64,000 nt of DNA, taken from NCBI RefSeq assembly GCF_900108345.1, contig NZ_FNVV01000012.1:186001-250000 (forward strand), written 5' to 3'. Each line of letters starts with the position of its first letter. The stretch's first letter is position 1. Source of the DNA: Bacteroides ndongoniae. Lineage in GTDB: Bacteria; Bacteroidota; Bacteroidia; Bacteroidales; Bacteroidaceae. Shown in pieces: positions 54,112 to 60,302 of this stretch. A program made the translations under genes and the position numbers. Under the pieces are notes generated by a model that ran no database searches, was not told where the DNA came from, and worked only from the letters and a program-made list of their open reading frames with translations.

Positions 54112-55244
54112 TGCTGAAACACGTATACCTGAAGAACTTCAAATGCTTCGATGAACTGGCTCTGCCGCTGGGCGGACTGACACTGATAACGGGAGTGAAC
54201 GGTGCCGGCAAGTCGAGCATCGTCCAGGCCCTGCTGCTCCTGCGACAAAGCAACGACGACAAGCGGACCGACCTGCACACCCACGTAAAAGCCGACGGCG
54301 ACCTGGCCGACCTGACCAACGGCAATGCCATGCGCTATGCCTTGAGCGAAGATACCGATATCCTGATCAGGCTGACCAATGACCAATCGGAAGAAGCCTG
54401 CTTCACCCTGAAGGACGCCGTGACAGACGATACGGAAATTGCCTGCATTCCTTCGGACAACATTGACCACGTACTGACAGCGTGGCCGCTCTTCGCCCCC
54501 AGCTTCGTCTACCTGTATGCCGACCGCACCGCTCCGCAAAGCAATTACCGGAAAGGCAATGCCAGCAACACCGACAGCCGTCTGGGCGACAAGCACGGCA
54601 GCAACACCGCCTTCCGCTTCTACGAAGCCATGAGCAGCAACGAACAGGTACCCGTACCAGCCCTCTGCCTGCTGGAAAAGAACCACTCCGTCTTTGCCAA
54701 CGTATCGGCCTGGCTGAGCTACATCATGGGCAGCGATGTCAGCCTGGCTGCCGCACAGGAGACTGCCGACCGCGTCACCCTGAGCTACTCGAAAAACGTG
54801 CAGGGCAACGAAATAGCCTTTTCGCCCCTGAACGTAGCTTTCGGAAACTCGTATATACTACCCATTATACTGGCCGTGCTCACGGCACCGGAGAATTCGT
54901 TGCTCATCATCGAAAACCCGGAAGCCCACCTGCATCCGTCGGCACAGTTCCGCACAGGGCAACTGCTGGCACTGGCCGCCGAACACGGCATACAGATTAT
55001 AGTCGAAACCCACAGTGACCACCTGCTGAACGGCGTGCGGGTCATGGCCAAAGCTGGAATGGAAGGCAAAGGCCGGACAGATGCCGGCAAGGTGGAAATA
55101 CACTATATCTATCAGGACAAGGACCATCCCGAATTCCATCTGAACGAACGCATCGTGCTCGAAGAAGACGGCACCCTGGACCACTGGCCGCAAGGATTCT
55201 TCGACGAATGGGAACTGGCCTTGCGCCAAATCAACCAACCTTAA
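54111..55244 (+). CDS. AAA ATPase, DUF3696-type (SMC/RecF-like)
   Basis: 377 residues. N-terminal ABC-type ATPase: MLKHVYLKNFKCFDELALPLGGLTLITGVNGAGKSSIVQALLLLRQS with Walker A GVNGAGKSS, later NSLLIIENPEAHLHPSAQ (Walker B and the D-loop region) and IIVETHSDHLLNGVR with the switch His. The C-terminal segment EFHLNERIVLEEDGTLDHWPQGFFDEWE matches DUF3696. No TOPRIM domain is seen, so this is not an OLD-type nuclease. It is coupled to the DUF262 gene, and the third gene follows after 25 bases. Confidence 0.85.
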   Translation: MLKHVYLKNFKCFDELALPLGGLTLITGVNGAGKSSIVQALLLLRQSNDDKRTDLHTHVKADGDLADLTNGNAMRYALSEDTDILIRLTNDQSEEACFTLKDAVTDDTEIACIPSDNIDHVLTAWPLFAPSFVYLYADRTAPQSNYRKGNASNTDSRLGDKHGSNTAFRFYEAMSSNEQVPVPALCLLEKNHSVFANVSAWLSYIMGSDVSLAAAQETADRVTLSYSKNVQGNEIAFSPLNVAFGNSYILPIILAVLTAPENSLLIIENPEAHLHPSAQFRTGQLLALAAEHGIQIIVETHSDHLLNGVRVMAKAGMEGKGRTDAGKVEIHYIYQDKDHPEFHLNERIVLEEDGTLDHWPQGFFDEWELALRQINQP

Positions 55245-55269
55245 CCTCCTTCTTCAGCCACTATCCCTC

Positions 55270-56175
55270 ATGGAACTTCTGCTCAACGACCAATCGTACC
55301 AGTGCAACGGAAAACTGTGCGAACACTGGGAAGCTATAAGCTGTTTTGGCATCCTTGCCGACCGGCTGAAAGAATACGGCGTAGACAAGATTGTCTGTCC
55401 GCAAGGCTACAAGAGCCTGCCTCTGGGCGGAGTGGCATGGAAAGACTGTTACCTCCAGATGGAAGAACTGAACGACGACCAGCGGATGGAAATCGTCACC
55501 CTGATGGACAGCACCCTGCGCGAAGCCCGCCCCGACGAACTGGATGCCGACACCGTGTTCTGCGAAGAAGCAGACTTCAGCAACCCTTCCGCCGCACTGG
55601 GCAAAGCCTGTACGGACGACCGCCCTGTGGTGAGTTTCACCTTTCGGGAAGTAGACAAGCGAGACACCATCGAGGGTTTCCTGCGTGCGGGTACCGGCAA
55701 AAAAGTACAAAAAGCCACCGTAAAAAACCTGTATCGGGTAGAAACCGGACAGATGGCTGTCTGCCTCACCTCGTTGAAGGAATGCAAAAGGAAGAACCCT
55801 GAAAAAGAGCCCTTATGGAACCAGGAAATGGTGACCAGATATCTGTCACGGATAGGACACGAAGACAACCGCCACTCCGCCTCGACTGAAGAGAAGCAGG
55901 CCTACCTCATCGAACACGCTACCCAAATAGCTCTGATGAACGGATGGTGTCTGCACACGCGACTGTCGCGCATCAACTCGAACAACGAGCAGAAAAGAGT
56001 CATCTTCTACTCCAAAGCTTTCAAGAACACCGCAACCTACCTTTGTATCGACCTGGAGCACGAAGATATCCGTTTCGAACTGTGCGACTACGCCGGCAGG
56101 CACTTGAAAGAAATCAAACACAACGGCCAGACAACCGATGCCACTCCGCAGCGGAGCCATAACATCAGGGTATGA
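55270..56175 (+). CDS. Protein of unknown function, third gene of the DUF262/AAA operon
   Basis: 301 residues without a signal peptide or transmembrane segment. No motif was recognised. The N-terminal half is acidic with a Cys-rich start (SYQCNGKLCEHWEAISCFG) and WDC-like conserved positions (WKDCYLQMEELNDDQR). The C-terminal half is beta-rich (KRVIFYSKAFKNTATYLCIDLEHEDIRFELCDYAGRHLKEIKHNG). Spacing (25 bases after the ATPase) and the absence of a promoter indicate that it belongs to the same transcript, so it may be the effector or target-recognition part of a three-component system. Confidence 0.72.
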   Translation: MELLLNDQSYQCNGKLCEHWEAISCFGILADRLKEYGVDKIVCPQGYKSLPLGGVAWKDCYLQMEELNDDQRMEIVTLMDSTLREARPDELDADTVFCEEADFSNPSAALGKACTDDRPVVSFTFREVDKRDTIEGFLRAGTGKKVQKATVKNLYRVETGQMAVCLTSLKECKRKNPEKEPLWNQEMVTRYLSRIGHEDNRHSASTEEKQAYLIEHATQIALMNGWCLHTRLSRINSNNEQKRVIFYSKAFKNTATYLCIDLEHEDIRFELCDYAGRHLKEIKHNGQTTDATPQRSHNIRV

Positions 56176-56507
56176 AAAGAATGCGGCATCACGCCTTGCA
56201 ATTGAATCGTCGCACACAGTTCAACTTCTTAGTAAACAAAGCTATAGGACGCAAACAAGCACGGCCGTAAAGATTAAGAACCGGCAACATCCTGCAGATA
56301 TCTTCTGCCGTCCTGTCCAATATTCGGCTTTCCAGCCTTGTTAACTATCTACTTGTCAACTACATGTTGAGTTTGCGAAACATGAATAAAATAAGAAAAA
56401 TTAAATAACCAAACGCCTTATCATTCAAATAAAAGGCGTACTTTTGCCACTCATTCATTTGCAATGGGCAGATAATCAGTACTGCCCCACCAACGAAAAA
56501 ACGACTT
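56176..56507. other. Spacer with GTCAAC-type motif and FKBP operon promoter
   Basis: About 330 bases. Contains CTTGTCAACT at 56352-56361 and a related CCTTGTTAACT at 56336-56346. No hairpin with a T tract is seen after the preceding operon. The -7 element of the next operon is at 56439-56446. Confidence 0.6.
56439..56446 (+). promoter_or_regulatory. Likely -7 element of the FKBP-isomerase operon
   Basis: TACTTTTG fits TAnnTTTG, 62 bases before the first ATG. Confidence 0.5.
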
Positions 56508-57101
56508 ATGGACAAATTCAGTTATGCAATCGGCCTTGGAATAGGTCAGAACTTATGGAGCATGGGTGCCAAAGGCATCGTAGTAGAAGACTTCGCACAG
56601 GCCATCAAAGATGTGCTGGAAGGCAACCAGACAGCCATCAGCCATACGGAAGCACGCGACATCGTGAACAAATACTTCGAAGAAATGGAACAGAAGATGA
56701 ACGCGGCAAACATCGAAGCCGGACAGAAGTTCCTGGAAGAGAACGGCAAACGCCCCGGCGTAGTCACACTGCCCAGCGGCCTGCAATACGAGGTCATCAA
56801 GGAAGGCAACGTAGGCCACTATGCCAAAGCTACTGACCAGGTACAGTGCCACTACGAAGGTACGCTGATAGACGGAACCCTGTTCGACAGCTCCATCAAG
56901 CGTGGACAGCCCGCTACGTTTGGCGTCAACCAGGTGATCCCCGGATGGGTAGAAGCCCTGCAGCTGATGCCCGAAGGTGCCAAGTGGAAACTCTACATCC
57001 CCAGCGAACTGGCCTATGGCGCACAGGGAGCCGGCGAAATGATTCCGCCTCACAGCACACTGATATTCGACGTAGAATTATTGAAAATCTTATCCAAATA
57101 A
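56508..57101 (+). CDS. FKBP-type peptidyl-prolyl isomerase (cytoplasmic type)
   Basis: 197 residues without a signal peptide. N-terminal FKBP dimerisation-type domain (SYAIGLGIGQNL...FEEMEQKMNAANIEAG) followed by the FKBP_C catalytic domain: VQCHYEGTLIDGTLFDSSIKRGQPATFGVNQVIPGWVEALQLMPEGAKWKLYIPSELAYG and TLIFDVELLKI. It catalyses cis-trans isomerisation of prolyl bonds and aids folding. The next gene is an exported paralogue 16 bases downstream: a tandem pair, one for the cytoplasm and one for the envelope. Confidence 0.93.
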   Translation: MDKFSYAIGLGIGQNLWSMGAKGIVVEDFAQAIKDVLEGNQTAISHTEARDIVNKYFEEMEQKMNAANIEAGQKFLEENGKRPGVVTLPSGLQYEVIKEGNVGHYAKATDQVQCHYEGTLIDGTLFDSSIKRGQPATFGVNQVIPGWVEALQLMPEGAKWKLYIPSELAYGAQGAGEMIPPHSTLIFDVELLKILSK

Positions 57102-57117
57102 TAAACTTAAAAGCAAA

Positions 57118-58011
57118 ATGAAAAAAGTATCAATCGTCATGGCTCTGGCAGTAGCCGCCGGTATGGCATCTTGTACTGCACAAAGTCCGAAAGGAAACAT
57201 CAAGACGGACATCGACTCATTGTCTTATGCCATCGGTATGGCACGTACTGAAGGCTTGGAACAATATCTGGCACAACAAGGCATCGACTCAACTCAAATG
57301 TCTACCTTCCTGAAAGGTTTCAACGAAGGTGCTCAAAAAATCAGCAAAGAAGACGTAGCCTACATGGCTGGTCTGCAGATTGGTCAGATGGTAAGCAAGC
57401 AATGGGTAGAAGGCTTCAACCAACAGATCTTCGGTGAAGACTCTACACAGACACTGAGCCGCGAAAACATGCTGGCAGGATTCGTAGCCGGAGTAGTAGG
57501 TAAGGGTGGCGCCATGGAAATGGCTCAGGCTCAGGACTACATGCGTACCAAGATGGACATTATCAGAGAGAAAGCCATTGAAAAGAAATATGCCGACAAC
57601 AAGGCTGCAGGCGAAAAGTTCCTGGCCGAGAACAAGACTAAGGAAGGCGTGGTAACTACCGAAAGCGGTCTGCAATATAAAATCATCACCAAAGGTACAG
57701 GTGCCATCCCGGCCGATACCAGCAAGGTGAAGGTAAACTACAAAGGTACCCTGATCGACGGAACAGAGTTCGACAGCTCGTACAAGCGTAAAGACAAAGA
57801 CGGCAAGTCGCAACCCGCTACTTTCCGCGCCAACCAGGTGATCAAAGGCTGGACTGAGGCTCTGACCATGATGCCTGTAGGTTCGAAGTGGGAACTCTAC
57901 ATCCCCTACGACCTGGCTTACGGTTCAAGAGAAACTGGCGGACAGATCAAACCGTTCTCTACACTGATCTTCGAAGTAGAACTGGTAGGTATCGAAAACG
58001 ACAAGAAGTAG
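57118..58011 (+). CDS. FKBP-type peptidyl-prolyl isomerase lipoprotein
   Basis: 297 residues with a lipoprotein signal (SIVMALAVAAGMASCTAQ). N-terminal helical FKBP_N domain with the SYAIGMARTEGLEQYLAQQGID start, then an FKBP_C domain (VKVNYKGTLIDGTEFDSSYKRK, ATFRANQVIKGWTEALTMMPVGSKWELYIPYDLAYG, TLIFEVELVGI). Mip/FkpA-like: an envelope-anchored proline isomerase and chaperone. It shares an operon with the preceding cytoplasmic paralogue; a strong terminator follows. Confidence 0.93.
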   Translation: MKKVSIVMALAVAAGMASCTAQSPKGNIKTDIDSLSYAIGMARTEGLEQYLAQQGIDSTQMSTFLKGFNEGAQKISKEDVAYMAGLQIGQMVSKQWVEGFNQQIFGEDSTQTLSRENMLAGFVAGVVGKGGAMEMAQAQDYMRTKMDIIREKAIEKKYADNKAAGEKFLAENKTKEGVVTTESGLQYKIITKGTGAIPADTSKVKVNYKGTLIDGTEFDSSYKRKDKDGKSQPATFRANQVIKGWTEALTMMPVGSKWELYIPYDLAYGSRETGGQIKPFSTLIFEVELVGIENDKK

Positions 58012-58048
58012 TCATAAGATAGCGTTTCCTATCAGAACGTTATTCCGG

Positions 58049-58098
58049 GCGGATAAGACAGATGCACAGAAAAAAGCCTGTCTTATCCGCTTTTTCTT
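58049..58098 (+). terminator. Rho-independent terminator
   Basis: GCGGATAAGACAG (58049-58061) pairs perfectly with CTGTCTTATCCGC (58078-58090), followed by T5. Ends the FKBP operon. Confidence 0.85.
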
Positions 58099-58150
58099 TT
58101 GTTTTTCACAATTTTCCTTTCCATTTTATAGAGAAATTAAAATAAAGTCC

Positions 58151-58158
58151 TATATTTG
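58151..58158 (+). promoter_or_regulatory. Likely -7 element of the Lrp/AsnC-type gene
   Basis: TATATTTG fits TAnnTTTG, 43 bases before the ATG. Confidence 0.5.
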
Positions 58159-58200
58159 CTTACTATTTGATAAGAACAAGAACTTTACTAATTTACTATT

Positions 58201-58665
58201 ATGGAAAAAATAGACAATCTTGACCGGCAGATTCTGGAAATCATTTCCCAGAACGCCCGTATTCCTTTCAAGGATGTAGCTGCCGAATGCGGCGTATCGC
58301 GTGCTGCCATCCACCAACGTGTGCAGCGTCTGATTGATCTCGGTGTCATTGTAGGTTCGGGTTATCACGTCAACCCTAAATCCCTTGGATACAGAACCTG
58401 CACGTATGTGGGTATCAAGCTGGAAAAAGGTTCCATGTACAAGACGGTAGTGGCACAGCTGGAAAAGATTCCCGAAGTAGTGGAATGCCACTTCACCACT
58501 GGCCCGTACACCATGCTGACCAAGGTATATGCCCGCGACAACGAGCACCTGATGGACCTGTTGAATAACAAAATGCAGGAAATCCCCGGCGTAACCGCCA
58601 CCGAAACACTGATTTCACTGGAACAGAGTATCAAGAAAGAAATACCTATCTGTCCGGAGAAATAA
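58201..58665 (+). CDS. Lrp/AsnC-family transcriptional regulator
   Basis: 154 residues. N-terminal winged HTH: DRQILEIISQNARIPFKDVAAECGVSRAAIHQRVQRL; C-terminal RAM/ligand-binding domain: TCTYVGIKLEKGSMYKTVVAQLEKIPEVVECHFTTGPYTMLTKVY. Such regulators bind amino acids and control metabolic genes, with autoregulation common. No target can be identified. The DUF4491 gene follows 3 bases after the stop. Confidence 0.94.
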   Translation: MEKIDNLDRQILEIISQNARIPFKDVAAECGVSRAAIHQRVQRLIDLGVIVGSGYHVNPKSLGYRTCTYVGIKLEKGSMYKTVVAQLEKIPEVVECHFTTGPYTMLTKVYARDNEHLMDLLNNKMQEIPGVTATETLISLEQSIKKEIPICPEK

Positions 58666-58668
58666 GTC

Positions 58669-58980
58669 ATGGATTTTCTGAACACATACCATCTTGCCGG
58701 ACTGTTCATCGGCATCTGCACGTTCCTCATCATCGGCCTGTTCCACCCCATCGTGGTAAAGGCCGAATATTACTGGGGTACCAGATGCTGGTGGATATTC
58801 CTTTTGCTGGGTATCGGGGGAACAGCTGCTTCGGTGTGTATCGACAACATTCTGCTGTCGGCCCTGTTGGGTGTTTTCGCCTTCTCGTCGTTCTGGACCA
58901 TTAAGGAAATTTTCGAACAGGAAGAACGAGTAAAGAAAGGCTGGTTCCCCAAGAACCCGAAACGTACCTACAAGTTCTGA
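58669..58980 (+). CDS. DUF4491 small membrane protein
   Basis: 103 residues with three predicted membrane segments (LAGLFIGICTFLIIGLFHPIVV, WWIFLLLGIGGTAASVCI and LLSALLGVFAFSSFW) and a basic C-terminal tail. The N-terminal pattern FNTYHLxGLFIGICTFLIIGLFHP and the later RVKKGWFPKNP are typical of DUF4491, a Bacteroidetes family of unknown function usually next to an AsnC-type regulator. Confidence 0.82.
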   Translation: MDFLNTYHLAGLFIGICTFLIIGLFHPIVVKAEYYWGTRCWWIFLLLGIGGTAASVCIDNILLSALLGVFAFSSFWTIKEIFEQEERVKKGWFPKNPKRTYKF

Positions 58981-59552
58981 CAGGTGCGTCTCCTCCCTCC
59001 ACTACTTTCGTTTATGTAACATCGACTTTCGTTCACGTAACATAGACTTTCACTTATGTAACATCGCCGCCCCATCGCGGTGACACAACTCCCACATGTC
59101 ACCTTGCTTTCACCACGACACAAGGATTGCGGAAGCTGTAAGGTAAAGTTTCAACGTAAGCGTCTTATTATAAGCAAAATGCAGTGAAACATGCTGCAAA
59201 ATTGCCCCTCGCTGCGCCCCATTTGTGAAACTGCCGTGAAACGTCATCTTTCACCACACCCGCCTATGTATCAGCACACAAAGAACGTTGGTGAAGGCGT
59301 GAAGGATAATTCCGTAAAAACAGTATAACTACGAGTGTAATGAGGCACTTTACAGCCGTAAAGTAGCACATGGCAGTCACAAACAGGCTCGTGAGAGAGA
59401 CACCAGTACGGCTCATGAGAGACACTTGCACGGCTCACAAGGGACACTTGCACGGCTCGGACAACCGTCCTGCCCCTCCTTTTTTAAGACTTCAACCATC
59501 AAAAAAACAAGTGAAAAAACAGAAAACGCTTGCATATTTCAAGCAAAAGCAT
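58981..59552. repeat. Gene-free spacer with 21- and 22-bp tandem repeats
   Basis: Three 21-bp units ACTTTCGTTTATGTAACATCG at 59004-59066, and two to three 22-bp units of type ACGGCTCATGAGAGACACTTGC at about 59385-59461. Between them a block (59109-59160) resembles 9616-9665. No convincing gene. Confidence 0.75.
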
Positions 59553-59560
59553 TACTTTTG
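59553..59560 (+). promoter_or_regulatory. Promoter -7 element of the tRNA gene
   Basis: TACTTTTG fits TAnnTTTG; TTG at 59530-59532 is 20 bases upstream, at the usual distance of the -33 element. The tRNA begins 27 bases downstream. Confidence 0.6.
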
Positions 59561-59587
59561 CCCCCGCATCCGACAAAAGGATACACC

Positions 59588-59661
59588 GGACTTGTAGCTC
59601 AGTTGGTTAGAGCAACAGACTCATAATCTGGAGGTCCCAGGTTCAAGCCCTGGCTGGTCCA
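59588..59661 (+). tRNA. tRNA with CAU anticodon (tRNA-Met, elongator, or tRNA-Ile2)
   Basis: A 74-base cloverleaf: acceptor GGACTTG/CTGGTCC (one T-T mismatch), D arm AGCTCAGTTGGTTAGAGC, anticodon loop CTCATAA, T arm CCAGGTTCAAGCCCTGG, discriminator A. No encoded CCA. The CAU anticodon fits elongator methionine or lysidine-modified isoleucine; the G1-C72 pair excludes an initiator. A hairpin terminator follows. Confidence 0.9.
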
Positions 59662-59672
59662 CATTGAAAATC

Positions 59673-59705
59673 AGGCAGTTAGCAATTTGCTGACTGCCTT
59701 TTTTC
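59673..59705 (+). terminator. Terminator of the tRNA gene
   Basis: GGCAGTTAGCAA pairs with TTGCTGACTGCC (one wobble), followed by six T. Confidence 0.8.
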
Positions 59706-60041
59706 TTTTCATGCGAAAACAATGCGAAAACAAAAGGTTTGAGTTTCACTGTTTTATAGATAAAATATCAGCTAATCTCTGTGATAGCCGATTTAAGTCA
59801 TTTGACAGACAAGAAAATACATCTGAAAGATGACTTTTGACTAAAACTGCAATATTGTCGCAAATAATCTATGTTTTTACGACAAATGGATTGCTATTAT
59901 AAATATGGACTACAAGAAGACTCTGGCACTAACAGAATACCAACTTTGACACTTACACTTTAAAATAGCAATAATCAAATTGATGTTCGCTGTAACCAAT
60001 AAATAATCCTAAGGAAATGATGGAATGAGGATATTTTATTG
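59706..60041. other. AT-rich spacer at the start of the defence island
   Basis: About 335 bases without a gene. Much more AT-rich than the region left of the tRNA. Direct repeat ATGCGAAAACA at 59713-59735 (two copies). No integrase or second tRNA end is seen. Confidence 0.5.
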
Positions 60042-60049
60042 TAACTTTG
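60042..60049 (+). promoter_or_regulatory. Likely -7 element of the BREX-like operon
   Basis: TAACTTTG fits TAnnTTTG, 28 bases before the ATG used for the HTH gene. An ATG at 60047 overlaps it and is therefore not the start. Confidence 0.55.
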
Positions 60050-60076
60050 CATATTATTATAATAAGTTGTAACAAA

Positions 60077-60295
60077 ATGAAGGATGAAGATAGACCTATG
60101 CCGATGAATAGGATTAAGGCTGTGCTGGCAGAAAAACAAGTGTCTGCCAAGCAACTTTGTATTGCCGTAGGCAAAAATGAAGCAACAGTATCTCGTTGGT
60201 GTAATAATAAAATTCAGCCATCAGTCAGTCAACTCCAAGAAATAGCTCGCTTCTTGGATGTTGATGTAAGGGAGTTGTTATGCCCCACAAAGTAA
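60077..60295 (+). CDS. XRE/Cro-type HTH regulator
   Basis: 72 residues from the ATG at 60077: MPMNRIKAVLAEKQVSAKQLCIAVGKNEATVSRWCNNKIQPSVSQLQEIARFLDVDVRELLCPTK. The whole protein is one HTH_3 domain. It precedes the PAPS-reductase-domain gene by 7 bases and likely controls the island. Small XRE proteins of this form are commonly found at the head of restriction or BREX operons. Confidence 0.85.
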   Translation: MKDEDRPMPMNRIKAVLAEKQVSAKQLCIAVGKNEATVSRWCNNKIQPSVSQLQEIARFLDVDVRELLCPTK

Positions 60296-60302
60296 AATAG
60301 AT

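Noticed and set aside
59370-59597. 75-codon reading frame before the tRNA
   Set aside because: It crosses the 22-bp tandem units and the tRNA promoter and has no family features.
59588-59735. tRNA as a proven attachment site of an integrated element
   Set aside because: No integrase and no repeat of the tRNA 3' end were seen in the window, so the island border is plausible but not shown.
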